Shown here: in pieces, positions 55,426 to 64,000 of the stretch
How positions within the stretch are numbered: the stretch's first letter is position 1
How the letters are laid out: every line of letters begins with the position of its first letter
Source of the DNA: Arthrobacter sp. KBS0703
GTDB taxonomy: Bacteria > Actinomycetota > Actinomycetes > Actinomycetales > Micrococcaceae
NCBI RefSeq assembly: GCF_002008315.2
Contig: NZ_MVDG02000001.1
Location: forward strand, 248,001 to 312,000
Length of the DNA: 64,000 bases
Reading direction: 5' to 3'
Program-made: the position numbers and the translations under genes
The notes under the pieces: model-generated
Seen by the model: the letters and a program-made list of their open reading frames with translations, nothing else
What the model was told of the DNA's origin: nothing
The model's database searches: none

Positions 55426-56760
55426 GTGAAGGTACTGATTGTCGGCGCGGGCCCGGCCGGGTCCACCGCCGCGTACTACCTCGCCAAGACCGGCATCGAC
55501 GTTACGGTGCTGGAAAAAACCAGCTTTCCGCGCGAAAAGGTGTGCGGCGACGGCCTCACCCCGCGGGCTGTCCGGGAGGTCCAGAAGCTCGGCCTGCCGC
55601 ACCCCGAAGCGGACGGCTGGCGCCGGAACAAGGGCCTGCGCCTGCTCGCCGGCGGCCGCTCCATCGAACTGCCCTGGCCCGAGGTGTCCGACTTTCCGCA
55701 GTACGGGCTGATCCGCACGCGGCTCGGCTTCGACGAAGAACTGGCCCGCCACGCCCAGTCTGCGGGCGCCGTCGTGCTGGAACGCCACAGCGTCACCGAA
55801 GCCCTCCGCGGCGAGGACGGCCGCGTGTCCGGCGTCCGCGCAGCGCTCCTCGACGAGTCCGGACGCAAGACGGGGGAGACGCGCGACTTTACCGCCGACG
55901 TCGTCCTCGCTGCGGACGGCAACTCCACCCGCACCGCCGTGTCCCTCGGCATCCAGAAACGCGATGACCGCCCCCTGGGCGTCGCGGTGCGCACGTACTT
56001 CACCTCCCCGCGCCACGACGACGACTGGATGGAGGGCTGGCTGGAGCTCCCGGGCCGCGACGGCAAGCTACTGCCCGGCTACGGCTGGGTGTTTGGCGTG
56101 GGCGACGGCACGTCCAACGTCGGCCTCGGCATCCTCAACTCGTCCAAGGAATTCGGCAAGCTGGACTATAAGCAGGTGCTCCGCGAATGGACCGCCGGCA
56201 TGCCCGCCGAATGGGGTTTCACGCCGGAGAACCAGGTGGGCGAGATTCGTGGCGCCGCCCTGCCCATGGGCTTCAACCGCACGCCGCACTACTCGCCGGG
56301 CCTGCTGCTCCTCGGCGACGCCGGCGGCATGGTGTCACCGTTCAACGGCGAGGGCATCTCCTATGCCATGGAGTCCGCCCGCTTTGCGGCCGAGTTCATC
56401 ATCGACGCCGGGGCCCGGTCCGCGTCTGCCGGCTGGACCGCGCACGACGCCGACGCCCGCCTCGCGGGGTACGCGGACTATGTGCGCGAGCAGTGGGGTT
56501 CGCACTTCACGCTCGGGAGGGCCTTTGCCGCGCTGATCGGTAAGCCCGCGGTGATGAAGCTGGCACTGCGGACCGGAATGCCTATCCCCGTGCTCATGCG
56601 CTTCGTGGTCCGGCTCCTGGCCAACCTGACCGATCCGGCCGCCAAAGGCTTCGAAGACCGCGTGATCCGGGTCCTGGAACTGCTGGTGCCCGCCACCTCC
56701 AATACGTCCGCCCATGCCCCGTCAGGCCTCAAATCAGCGGTTTCCGCAACAAAAAGTTAG
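55426..56760 (+). CDS. FAD-dependent geranylgeranyl reductase family protein, probable menaquinone side-chain reductase (MenJ-like)
   Basis: 444 residues from GTG 55426. FAD motif VLIVGAGPAGSTAAYYLAK, family motif EKVCGDGLTPRAV, mid motif VVLAADGNSTRTA, and the flavin-pyrophosphate site LLLLGDAGGMVSPFNGEGIS. Between menG and a polyprenyl synthase, it matches the context of mycobacterial MenJ (Rv0561c), which saturates one isoprene of menaquinone. Forms an operon with menG (4-bp gap) and the synthase (9-bp gap). Confidence 0.88.
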   Translation: MKVLIVGAGPAGSTAAYYLAKTGIDVTVLEKTSFPREKVCGDGLTPRAVREVQKLGLPHPEADGWRRNKGLRLLAGGRSIELPWPEVSDFPQYGLIRTRLGFDEELARHAQSAGAVVLERHSVTEALRGEDGRVSGVRAALLDESGRKTGETRDFTADVVLAADGNSTRTAVSLGIQKRDDRPLGVAVRTYFTSPRHDDDWMEGWLELPGRDGKLLPGYGWVFGVGDGTSNVGLGILNSSKEFGKLDYKQVLREWTAGMPAEWGFTPENQVGEIRGAALPMGFNRTPHYSPGLLLLGDAGGMVSPFNGEGISYAMESARFAAEFIIDAGARSASAGWTAHDADARLAGYADYVREQWGSHFTLGRAFAALIGKPAVMKLALRTGMPIPVLMRFVVRLLANLTDPAAKGFEDRVIRVLELLVPATSNTSAHAPSGLKSAVSATKS

Positions 56761-56769
56761 GGTTAACCC

Positions 56770-57870
56770 GTGACCAACTCCGCGAACCACAGCTGGACGC
56801 ACGCCGGGCATGGCCTGCCGGCCTCCGAACCCAGCCTCAACACCACCGCCATCGCCACCGGGCTCCAGCTGCCGGCAGGCTTCGCGGCCATCGCGGGCGA
56901 CCCCGAACTCGGGCCTGCGATCACCAACAACCTGGCCCGCGTGGAGAAGAAGCTGCGCGAGGCCATCGCCAACTCCGACCCCCTGGCAGACGCAACGTCG
57001 CGTCACCTGGTGGAAGCCGGCGGCAAGCGCATCCGCCCCCTGCTGACCCTGCTCTGCGCACACCTCGGTGACGCGTCGCTGCCCGCCGTGGTGCAGGCCG
57101 CCGTCGTGGTTGAGCTGACCCACCTGGCCACGCTGTACCACGACGACGTCATGGACTCCGCGCCCTTCCGCCGCGGCGCCCCCACGGCGCACGAGGTCTG
57201 GGGCAACTCCGTGGCTGTCCTCACCGGCGACCTCATCTTTGCCCGCGCCTCCATCCTCGTCTCCGAGCTGGGCTCCCGCGCCCTGGGCATCCAGGCGCGC
57301 ACCTTCGAGCGGCTGTGCCTGGGCCAGCTGCACGAAACCGTGGGCCCGCGCCCGGACGAGGACCCGGTTGAGCACTACCTGTCGGTCATCGCAGACAAGA
57401 CCGGCTCCCTGGTGGCGGCCTCGGGCCAGCTCGGTGCGATCTTTGCCGGCGCCGACGAAGCCTACGAGGACGTCTTGGTGCAGTACGGCGAAAAGGTGGG
57501 CGTGGCCTTCCAGCTGGCCGACGACGTCATCGACGTCACCGGCGTCAAGGTCAAGTCCGGCAAGTCCCCGGGAACCGACCTGCGCGAGGGCGTCCCCACG
57601 CTGCCGGTTCTGCTCCTGCGCAACGCCGCGACGCAGGGCGACCAGTCCGCCGTCGAACTTCTTAAGCTGATCGACGGCGACCTCTCCTCCGACGCAGCCC
57701 TCGCCGACGCCGTTGCCGGGCTGCGCGAGCACCCCGTCACCGCCGAGTCCTGGGTCGTTGCCCGCGCGTGGGCCGACGAGGCCATTGCCGCGCTGGCGCC
57801 GCTGCCCGAGGGCGTCGTGAAGGATTCGCTGACCAGCTTCGCCCGGGCCGTGGTGGACCGCGCGAGCTAA
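56770..57870 (+). CDS. Long-chain polyprenyl diphosphate synthase
   Basis: 366 residues, GTG 56770. First Asp-rich motif HDDVMD in LATLYHDDVMDSAPFRRGAP, second DDVIDVTG, plus GGKRIRPLL and KTGSLVAASGQLGA. Small residues before the first motif (TL-Y) allow long products. It makes the side chain (heptaprenyl to nonaprenyl range) of menaquinone. An Ala/Ser/His-rich N-terminal tail of about 45 residues precedes the catalytic part. A strong terminator follows. Confidence 0.92.
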   Translation: MTNSANHSWTHAGHGLPASEPSLNTTAIATGLQLPAGFAAIAGDPELGPAITNNLARVEKKLREAIANSDPLADATSRHLVEAGGKRIRPLLTLLCAHLGDASLPAVVQAAVVVELTHLATLYHDDVMDSAPFRRGAPTAHEVWGNSVAVLTGDLIFARASILVSELGSRALGIQARTFERLCLGQLHETVGPRPDEDPVEHYLSVIADKTGSLVAASGQLGAIFAGADEAYEDVLVQYGEKVGVAFQLADDVIDVTGVKVKSGKSPGTDLREGVPTLPVLLLRNAATQGDQSAVELLKLIDGDLSSDAALADAVAGLREHPVTAESWVVARAWADEAIAALAPLPEGVVKDSLTSFARAVVDRAS

Positions 57871-57927
57871 GGCCCTGGCCGCCCGGGCGGATTCGCCCGG
57901 CTTGGCTGGCCTCGGTGGCTCAAACGG

Positions 57928-57986
57928 AACGGCCCCGGTTCCCTGCAGCGTTACGAGTCATACGCTGCGTGGAACCGGGGCCGTTT
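57928..57986 (+). terminator. Terminator of the menG-reductase-synthase operon
   Basis: Fifteen-base arms (AACGGCCCCGGTTCC / GGAACCGGGGCCGTT) with an inner stem CAGCGT/ACGCTG; TTT CTCC follows. Confidence 0.88.
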
Positions 57987-58274
57987 CTCCGTTCGCATCA
58001 GATCCACCGGAGGCATTTAGTGGATCCGTGAACAGTCTATGACAGTTTTGTCACACATTTCAAATCTGTTGTTAATGGGCGTGTCACACTGCTTGGGCTG
58101 CCCTGCCGCGCCGTCCTGACCTTGTTTGGTCTCCGTCCTTGGAGTACACGCCGATGGGGTGGCGCGCCGTCAGCAGTCGTCCGGGGAAGTGGGTCACGAC
58201 GGATCCGGGTTGGGTTGTGCACATAGGTAAGTCCACGGCTCCCCATCCCCGCCGAGTACAGGGACTGTGGAGTA

Positions 58275-59114
58275 ATGGACCTTCAGACCTTCCTGGCGCG
58301 ACGCGGGGGAGCGGCCCGGAGAAGCGAGCTCATGCGAGCCGGCTTCCTCCGGCGCACCCTCGAGGCTGGCGTTGACGCCGGGCGCCTGCACCGGCCGCTG
58401 CGGGGAGTGTACGCGCTGCACAACGCGGACGACGGCGTCCTGGCCGCCTTCAGGTACAACAGCCGGCTCACCTGTGTGTCGGCAGCGCGGTTCTACAGCC
58501 TGTGGGCCCTGCATCCGCCGCAAGAAGTGCACCTGAGCTGCGGCAACGGTGTTCCAAAGCCGGGGGTGATTGACCATGCACCGTGTACGCACGACCCCGA
58601 CCCGGCCTATCCGGTGGCGGGCCTGGCTGATGTGCTTCTTCATGCGATGAGGTGCCTGCCGGAGCTCGAAGCGCTGGCCTTAGTGCAGTCAGCCACCGGC
58701 CGAGGCCAGATTTCCTCCGACTTCCTGCGGAGCAAACTCGTCGGGAACAGGAACGGCCGCGCCCGGGCAGTGCTGGATCTGTTGATTCCGCGAGCGGACT
58801 CCGTGCTGGAGATACTGGCCCATACGCACTTCATCCGCGCCGGCCTCAAGGTCCGTATGCACGTCCACCTCCCGGGGGTGGGCGAGGTGGATTGCCTGGT
58901 TGAGGAATGTCTGGTGGTGGAACTGGACGGCTCCACGCACTTTGAACCCCGGCAGGTCAAGAAGGATAATCGGCGGAACAATGCCGGCATGCTCGGGGGC
59001 CGTCTCACACTGCGCTATTACTACGACGACGTGGTGTATCACCCCGAGGCCATGGTGGAACAGGTCCTGGCGGTGCTCCGTCTGCGGGCATTGGGAAGGT
59101 TCGCACCCGAGTGA
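58275..59114 (+). CDS. AbiEi-like N-domain protein with DUF559 nuclease-like C-terminus
   Basis: 279 residues, ATG 58275. N-terminal winged helix (GGAARRSELMRAGFLRRTLE, LHRPLRGVYALH), then a middle domain (CVSAARFYSLWALHPPQEVH). The C-terminal PD-(D/E)XK-like core is SVLEILAHTHFIRAG (Glu), GEVDCLVEECLVVELDGSTHF (Asp, then Glu-x-Asp-Gly), followed by KKDNRRNNA. Diverged homologue of the protein at 49241. Solitary, with a 400-bp gap upstream containing the synthase terminator. Nuclease or defence role is inferred from fold only. Confidence 0.72.
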   Translation: MDLQTFLARRGGAARRSELMRAGFLRRTLEAGVDAGRLHRPLRGVYALHNADDGVLAAFRYNSRLTCVSAARFYSLWALHPPQEVHLSCGNGVPKPGVIDHAPCTHDPDPAYPVAGLADVLLHAMRCLPELEALALVQSATGRGQISSDFLRSKLVGNRNGRARAVLDLLIPRADSVLEILAHTHFIRAGLKVRMHVHLPGVGEVDCLVEECLVVELDGSTHFEPRQVKKDNRRNNAGMLGGRLTLRYYYDDVVYHPEAMVEQVLAVLRLRALGRFAPE

Positions 59115-59265
59115 CCCCCCAGGTGAGTGCCGCCGTCGTGACCCTCTTTGCCGCCCTGGGTCCCAAGACACGCAGGCCCAGCGGCGAGCCGCGGCCCGTC
59201 GGCGGCCAAACAGGGTCAGGACGGCCCGCAGCCGCAACCAAGGCGAGGGTGCGGCCGGACAGGGT

Positions 59266-59691
59266 TTAGTCGTCGTCCTCGTTGAAGGCCCAGTCGAACA
59301 TGTCGAACACGAATTCCGAGAACGTGCCTTCTTCGCTCTTCCACTGGCCGCGGAGGTTGTTGCGGCGGTACACGATGGGGTCCGGGACGCTGAGGTCGGC
59401 CACGCGGAAGCCCCAGGTGAACTGCTCTTCCTCGTCCTCAAGGAACATGAGGAAGCCGTCGTCGTCCACTTCGAGTTCCTCGGGGTCCCAGAAGTAGTGG
59501 TAGGCCTCCATGAGGTCCTCGCAGCCGCCGAGGGCCAGGTAGAACTCGCGGAGCACAAGCGGGATGGTGAACTGATGCTCGGCAAGGGCGGAATCGAGCT
59601 CGTCGGCCGGTAGCCCGTCCTCTTCCTGCCATTCGTCTTCGAGATACTTCGGAACTAGCTCGCGGAACTTCTCGAGGAACATGTCAGTCAT
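59266..59691 (-). CDS. Small acidic SMI1/KNR4 (SUKH)-like protein
   Basis: 141 residues from ATG 59691 (AGGATAAGAG upstream). Very acidic. LADELDSALAEHQFTIPLVL-type helix, LREFYLALGGCEDLMEAYHY, WDPEELEVDDDGFLMFLEDE, and QFTWGFRVADLSVPDP (each read in parts) fit the SUKH pattern of helix, FY-LGG and W-G repeats. SUKH proteins are often immunity proteins for polymorphic toxins, but housekeeping forms exist and no toxin is nearby. Ends 14 bp after the next gene's start region on the same strand. Confidence 0.65.
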   Translation of the reverse strand: MTDMFLEKFRELVPKYLEDEWQEEDGLPADELDSALAEHQFTIPLVLREFYLALGGCEDLMEAYHYFWDPEELEVDDDGFLMFLEDEEEQFTWGFRVADLSVPDPIVYRRNNLRGQWKSEEGTFSEFVFDMFDWAFNEDDD

Positions 59692-59705
59692 GGCTCTTAT
59701 CCTAG

Positions 59706-60377
59706 CTAATCCCGGCCCCTCGAATTGCCGCTGTCCAGCCCCAGCCGGTGCCACCCGCGCACGGCCAGCGGAACGTGCCACGAGCGGCGCCAGGCCAGCA
59801 CGCGGAAGGTGAAAACAACGGCCGCCACGGCACACGCGGAGAGCGCATTGAATGACCCCGAAACCCACAGCACTGTGGTCAGCGCCGCGCCGGTGAACGC
59901 GGGCAGGGCGTAGAGGTCCCTGGCATCGAACAGCTGTGGCACCTCATTGGCGGTGATGTCGCGCAGCAGGCCCCCGCCCACCGCCGTCGTGACCCCCAGC
60001 AGCACTGCCGCGACGGGATTCATCCCGGAGGACAGCGCCTTCAGCGTGCCCGTAATGCAGAACAGGGCCAGGCCGCCGGCGTCGAACAGGGTCAGCAGCG
60101 ACGTGAAGCGCTGCACGCTGGAGAACAGGAAGTACACCAGCACCGTGGCCAGCAGCGGCGGCGCGAGGTACGCGGGGTTGGTGAAGGCCGCCGGCGGTCC
60201 GGAGTTGATGATGATGTCGCGGATCACGCCGCCGCCCAGCGACACCAGGGACGCGAGCAGCAGGGAGCCGATGATGTCGAACTGTTTCCGCGCCGCGAGC
60301 AGGGAGCCGGAGACTGCGAAGAAAAAGACGCCGGCCAGGTCCAGCCAAACCAGGGCGATGTCAAAAGGGAATGTCAT
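59706..60377 (-). CDS. TRIC-family cation channel (UPF0126)
   Basis: 223 residues, seven helices in two repeats. Each repeat has the signature GGG-x2-RD: SLGGGVIRDIIINSGPP and AVGGGLLRDITANEVPQ. FFFAVSGSLLAARKQFD and LFCITGTLKALSSGMNP mark the repeat starts. Bacterial TRIC proteins form trimeric K+-permeable channels. Upstream of, and 14 bp from, the SUKH-like gene. Confidence 0.9.
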   Translation of the reverse strand: MTFPFDIALVWLDLAGVFFFAVSGSLLAARKQFDIIGSLLLASLVSLGGGVIRDIIINSGPPAAFTNPAYLAPPLLATVLVYFLFSSVQRFTSLLTLFDAGGLALFCITGTLKALSSGMNPVAAVLLGVTTAVGGGLLRDITANEVPQLFDARDLYALPAFTGAALTTVLWVSGSFNALSACAVAAVVFTFRVLAWRRSWHVPLAVRGWHRLGLDSGNSRGRD

Positions 60378-60437
60378 GGAGCGTCCCGGCTAATTTCAAG
60401 GGGCGGACAGTGCGGCTCCAACGTTACGCTAGCCCGT

Positions 60438-61229
60438 ATGAACAGCCCGATCATGATCGCTTGTGCCCACGGGACCTCCAACGCGCAGGGGGCCGCCGAG
60501 GTCAACGCCCTCCGCGACGCCATCGCCGCGCTCCGGCCCGGACTCGACGTCCGCGAGGCATACGTGGACGTGCAGCAGCCCGATCTGGTGGACGTGGTGG
60601 CGGGACTTCCCGAGGCGTCCGGCGAGGTGTCCGGCAACGGGGGAGAGGCCGACGGCGGATCGGCAGCCGCCGCTGTTGTGGTGCCGCTGCTGTTGAGCGT
60701 GGGATATCACGTGAAGGTGGACATCGCCCGGGCCGTCAAGAGCCGGCCGGGGACCCTGGCCGCCGCCCCGCTGGGACCCGACCCCCGCCTGGCCGCGCTG
60801 CTGGACCAGCGGCTCCGCGAGGCGGGCGTCACGGACAACGACGCGATCGTGCTGGCCGCCGCCGGCTCCTCGAACCCCAACGCCGCGGTAAGTGTTGAGA
60901 AGCTCGCCGAGCAGCTCGGAGCCCTCCGGTCCAACCGGATCGTGGCCGCCTACGGCGCGTCCGCCAAGCCCTCAGTGCCCGAGGCCGTTGCCATGCTCCG
61001 CGAGGAAGCCGCGGGCGGCGCGGGGGCAGGGGAGTCCGCCGGGGCAGTGGACCTGGGCGGCCGGGTGGTTGTCGCGTCGTACCTGCTGGCGCCGGGCTTC
61101 TTCCACGACCAGCTCGCCAAGGCCGGCGCCGACCTCGTGACGGCGCCGCTGCTGCCGTCGCCGGTGCTGGCGGAGATCGCGCTGGAGCGTTACGACGCCG
61201 CGCTGGCCGCGCACACCGCCGCCGCCTGA
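60438..61229 (+). CDS. CbiX-type sirohydrochlorin chelatase-like protein
   Basis: 263 residues, ATG 60438. First CbiX repeat IMIACAHGTSNAQGAAEVNA with catalytic His, REAYVDVQQPDLVDVV and AAVVVPLLLSVGYHVKVDI (second His); second repeat IVLAAAGSSNPNAAVSVEKL and VVVASYLLAPGFFHDQLAKA. It probably inserts iron into sirohydrochlorin to make sirohaem, the cofactor of the sulfite reductase encoded next. A Gly/Ser-rich insert lies between the two His of the first repeat. Same strand as sirA. Confidence 0.85.
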   Translation: MNSPIMIACAHGTSNAQGAAEVNALRDAIAALRPGLDVREAYVDVQQPDLVDVVAGLPEASGEVSGNGGEADGGSAAAAVVVPLLLSVGYHVKVDIARAVKSRPGTLAAAPLGPDPRLAALLDQRLREAGVTDNDAIVLAAAGSSNPNAAVSVEKLAEQLGALRSNRIVAAYGASAKPSVPEAVAMLREEAAGGAGAGESAGAVDLGGRVVVASYLLAPGFFHDQLAKAGADLVTAPLLPSPVLAEIALERYDAALAAHTAAA

Positions 61230-61243
61230 CGCCGCGCCGGGCG

Positions 61244-61262
61244 CTGTCTCTTATACACATCT
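61244..61262. other. Single Nextera/Tn5 mosaic end (sequencing artefact, possible misjoin)
   Basis: One 19-bp mosaic end without its mirror copy, 14 bp past the chelatase stop. Sequence to its right up to the sirA promoter may not be contiguous with that to its left. Confidence 0.93.
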
Positions 61263-61386
61263 GGGTATGCACAGCCGGGCGGCCCGTTCAAGGCCCTCCG
61301 GCGATTCATGACGAAATATTTCCCTAGGTGACTTAGCGTTTCCGGAGCCTTTGTGACGTGTTTCCGGGCGGCCCTACAGTCGATGC

Positions 61387-63126
61387 ATGACTGATACAGC
61401 TCTAGCCGGAGCGGCCACGGAAAAGCCCGCGCGCCCAGCCCGCGCCTCCCGCCCCGCTGCAAAGCCTCACGGCCAGTGGAAGGTGGACGGGACCACCCCG
61501 CTGAACGCCAACGAAACCTGGAAGCAGGAAGACGACGGACTCAACGTCCGCGAGCGTATCGAGTCCATCTATTCCAAGGACGGCTTCGACTCCATCCCGG
61601 GCCAGGACCTGCACGGCCGCTTCCGCTGGTGGGGCCTCTACACCCAGCGCAAGCCCGGGATCGACGGCGGCAAGACCGCCACGCTTGAGCCGCACGAGCT
61701 CGAAGACAAGTACTTCATGCTGCGCGTGAGGATCGACGGCGGTGCGCTCACCACCGAGCAGCTGCGCGTCATCGGCAACATCTCGGTCGACTTCGCCCGC
61801 GACTCCGCCGACCTCACCGACCGGCAGAACATCCAGCTGCACTGGATCCGGGTGGAAGACATCCCGGAGATCTGGACTCGCCTTGAGGGCGTGGGCCTGT
61901 CCACCACCGAAGCCTGCGGCGACGTGCCCCGCGTCATCCTCGGCTCGCCCGTGGCCGGCATCGCCAAGGACGAAATCATCGACCCCACCCCGCTCATCGC
62001 CGAGCTGGGCGAACGGTTCATCGGCAACCCGCTGCTGTCCAACCTGCCGCGCAAGTACAAGACCGCCATCACCGGGCACCCCAGCCAGGACGTGGTGCAC
62101 GAGATCAACGACTTCGCCCTGGTGGGCGTCAAGCACCCCGAACTCGGCATCGGCTACGACCTCTGGGCAGGCGGCGCGCTGTCCACGAACCCGATGCTGG
62201 GCAAGCGCCTCGGCGCGTTCGTCACGCCCGAACAGGCAGCCGACGTGTGGCTCGGCGTCACCAGCATCTTCCGCGACTACGGTTACCGCCGCATGCGCAC
62301 CAAGGCGCGCCTGAAGTTCCTGATGGCCGACTGGGGCCCGGAGAAGTTCCGCCAGATCCTCGAGGACGAATACCTCGGCTACAAGCTGGCCGACGGTCCG
62401 GCCGCGCCCAAGCCGACCACCCCGGGCGACCACGTGGGCGTGCACGAACAGAAGGACGGCAAGTTCTTCATCGGCGCCACCCCGCTGGCCGGCCGCCTGT
62501 CCGGCACCCAGCTGGTCAAGCTCGCGGACACCCTCGAAGCCCGCGGCTCCCGCCGCCTGCGCACCACGCCGCACCAGAAGCTGGTGGTGCTGGATGTCCC
62601 CAAGGACGAGGTTGAACCACTGGTGGCCGAGCTCGACGCCCTGGGTCTCTCCGCCCGGCCGTCAGTGTTCCGCCGCGGCACCATCGCCTGCACCGGCATC
62701 GAATACTGCAAGCTGGCCATCGTGGAGACCAAGGTCACTGCCGCCACCGCCGTCGCCGAACTGGAACGCCGCCTCGCGGACCTGGCCGACAGCGGCCAGT
62801 TGCCGCACGCCCTGTCCCTGCACATCAACGGCTGCCCCAACTCCTGTGCCCGCATCCAGACCGCGGACATCGGGCTTAAGGGCATGATGCTCCCCACACC
62901 CGACGGCGACCCCTCCCCGGGTTTCCAGGTCCACCTGGGCGGCGGGCTGGCTTCCTCGGACCGCGAAGAGGCCGGCCTGGGACGTACCGTCCGCGGCCTG
63001 AAAGTGTACGTTGCGGACCTGCCGGACTACGTCGAGCGCGTGGTGCGGAAGTTCGTGGCCGAACGCGCCGAAGGGCAGACCTTCGCCGAATGGGCCCACG
63101 CGGCAGATGAAGAGGCACTCCAGTGA
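61387..63126 (+). CDS. sirA: Assimilatory sulfite reductase (ferredoxin type, sirohaem)
   Basis: 579 residues, ATG 61387. Nitrite/sulfite reductase ferredoxin-like half domains, TDRQNIQLHWIRVEDIPEIW, TACGDVPR-like STTEACGDVPRVILGSP, RRLRTTPHQKLVVLDV, and the 4Fe-4S/sirohaem Cys motifs TIACTGIEYCKLA and HINGCPNSCARIQ. It reduces sulfite to sulfide, like mycobacterial SirA. The downstream cysH overlaps by 4 bp. An Ala/Lys/Pro-rich tail of about 30 residues starts the protein. Confidence 0.94.
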   Translation: MTDTALAGAATEKPARPARASRPAAKPHGQWKVDGTTPLNANETWKQEDDGLNVRERIESIYSKDGFDSIPGQDLHGRFRWWGLYTQRKPGIDGGKTATLEPHELEDKYFMLRVRIDGGALTTEQLRVIGNISVDFARDSADLTDRQNIQLHWIRVEDIPEIWTRLEGVGLSTTEACGDVPRVILGSPVAGIAKDEIIDPTPLIAELGERFIGNPLLSNLPRKYKTAITGHPSQDVVHEINDFALVGVKHPELGIGYDLWAGGALSTNPMLGKRLGAFVTPEQAADVWLGVTSIFRDYGYRRMRTKARLKFLMADWGPEKFRQILEDEYLGYKLADGPAAPKPTTPGDHVGVHEQKDGKFFIGATPLAGRLSGTQLVKLADTLEARGSRRLRTTPHQKLVVLDVPKDEVEPLVAELDALGLSARPSVFRRGTIACTGIEYCKLAIVETKVTAATAVAELERRLADLADSGQLPHALSLHINGCPNSCARIQTADIGLKGMMLPTPDGDPSPGFQVHLGGGLASSDREEAGLGRTVRGLKVYVADLPDYVERVVRKFVAERAEGQTFAEWAHAADEEALQ

Positions 63127-63911
63127 GCAAGCACGCACTTGGGATTGACCCGGTGGTTGAGCCGGTCGAAACCCCCGTCGCCACCAGCGGTGCTGAGGTG
63201 CCGAGCGTGTCCAAGCGCTCCGTCGAGGAGCTCAAGGCCCTGGCCGAGGCCGGTGCCGCAGAGCTCGGCTGGGACGCCCCCGCCCGCGACGTCATCGCCT
63301 GGGTGGAGCGCAACTTCGAGCTGCCCGCCGTTGCCGTTGCCTGCTCCATGGCCGACGCCGTCCTGCCTGCGCTCGTCGCGGACCAGCTTCCCGGCGTCGA
63401 CGTCCTGTTCCTGGAGACCGGCTACCACTTCCCGGAGACCTACGCCACGCGCGACGAAGTGGCCGCGAACCTGCGGGTCAACGTGGTGGACGTGCTTCCC
63501 GAGAACACCGTGGAACAGCAGGACCGGCTCCTGGGCAAGGACCTCTTCGCCCGCGATGCCGCCCAGTGCTGCGCGCTCCGCAAGGTGGCCCCGCTGCGCC
63601 GCACCCTCGCCGGCTACGAACTCTGGTTCACCGGCGTCCGCCGCGACGAAGCCCCCACCCGCACCAACACCCCGCTGGTCACGTTCGACGAAGCCAACGG
63701 CCTGGTCAAGGTCAACCCGGTGGCCGCCTGGACCTTCGACCAGCTGGTGCAGTACTCCGATGACAACCTCCTTCCCGTCAACCCGCTCCTCTCCCAGGGC
63801 TACCCGTCGATCGGGTGCCAGCCGTGCACCCGCAAGGTGGCCCCCGGCGACGATCCCCGCGCCGGCCGCTGGGCAGGAACCAACAAGACAGAATGCGGAC
63901 TACACGTATGA
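63123..63911 (+). CDS. cysH: Adenylyl-sulfate (APS) reductase, 4Fe-4S type
   Basis: 262 residues from GTG 63123, overlapping sirA. PAPS reductase fold with VAVACSMADAVLPAL, VLFLETGYHFPETY, TGVRRDEAPTRTNTP. The Cys pairs DAAQCCALRK and SIGCQPCTRKV ligate the 4Fe-4S cluster of APS-specific enzymes, and the catalytic Cys is in KTECGLHV at the very end. It produces sulfite for SirA. Confidence 0.94.
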   Translation: MSKHALGIDPVVEPVETPVATSGAEVPSVSKRSVEELKALAEAGAAELGWDAPARDVIAWVERNFELPAVAVACSMADAVLPALVADQLPGVDVLFLETGYHFPETYATRDEVAANLRVNVVDVLPENTVEQQDRLLGKDLFARDAAQCCALRKVAPLRRTLAGYELWFTGVRRDEAPTRTNTPLVTFDEANGLVKVNPVAAWTFDQLVQYSDDNLLPVNPLLSQGYPSIGCQPCTRKVAPGDDPRAGRWAGTNKTECGLHV

Positions 63912-64000
63912 GCACTTTCCTAACTGAGGAGCCCACCCTGGTGAACGACGCAGCTGTTTCAACGCGCCTCTCCAGCCTGGACACCCTCGAATCCGAAGCG
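63908..64000 (+). CDS. cysD: Sulfate adenylyltransferase subunit 2, first 31 codons (runs off the edge)
   Basis: ATG 63908 overlaps the cysH stop by 4 bp. The reading frame MSTFLTEEPTLVNDAAVS ... LSSLDTLESEA is open to the window end; RLSSLDTLESEA is typical of actinobacterial CysD just before its IIREV helix. The complete enzyme, with CysN, forms APS for CysH. Confidence 0.85.
   Translation, partial: MSTFLTEEPTLVNDAAVSTRLSSLDTLESEA

Overview
The window is chromosomal DNA from a high-GC Gram-positive actinobacterium, most likely Arthrobacter or Pseudarthrobacter. This rests on the codon bias, on GTG/TTG starts behind good Shine-Dalgarno sites, on menaquinone rather than ubiquinone genes, on sirohaem sulfite reductase with a [4Fe-4S] APS reductase, and on class F sortases. 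No rRNA, tRNA or CRISPR was seen.

Assembly quality matters here. Six places carry two head-to-head copies of the Tn5/Nextera mosaic end (8440, 27844, 45090, 45199, 53937, 54056), and a seventh carries one copy (61244). These are library adaptors, not biology. They interrupt a Wzy-like ligase, glgX, phoX and an isochorismate synthase, and bases are missing beside at least some of them. Separate frameshifts affect menD, both transposases and an Ala-rich surface protein.

Layout. 1-6783: a surface module (class F sortase, lipoprotein, CHRD protein) and a 1571-residue secreted repeat protein. 7008-11532: a Wzy-like/TPR membrane protein followed by broken IS110 and IS481 elements. 11893-17147: a small lysine-rich protein, a KtrA/KtrB potassium system, a 30-residue KdpF-like peptide and an APC permease. 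17349-22932: a secreted phosphodiesterase and cyclic-di-GMP proteins (PAS-GGDEF-EAL, a lone receiver, a degenerate EAL). 22992-27068: a SipW-type signal peptidase with three TasA/camelysin-like secreted proteins, then a class F sortase and its probable anchored partner. 27330-36320: glgX, an MFS transporter, methyltransferase, secreted C5-epimerase-like protein, DoxX, PAP2 and small proteins. 36373-42810: an OmpR-type two-component system with a small secreted protein, then a SARP-receiver-LuxR fusion regulator overlapping its own histidine kinase. 42898-57870: menaquinone genes (menC, menD, menF, menG, menJ-like, polyprenyl synthase) mixed with phoX and a polar amino acid ABC transporter. 58275-64000: an AbiEi/DUF559-like protein, a SUKH-like protein, a TRIC channel, and the sulfate assimilation cluster (chelatase, sirA, cysH, start of cysD).

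The main biological themes are cell-surface assembly, cyclic-di-GMP and two-component signalling, potassium uptake, menaquinone synthesis and sulfate assimilation. The best candidates for something undescribed are the SARP-REC-LuxR/kinase pair with its hexamer-rich promoter, the SipW/TasA-like plus sortase locus, and two small uncharacterised domains that each occur twice in the window.
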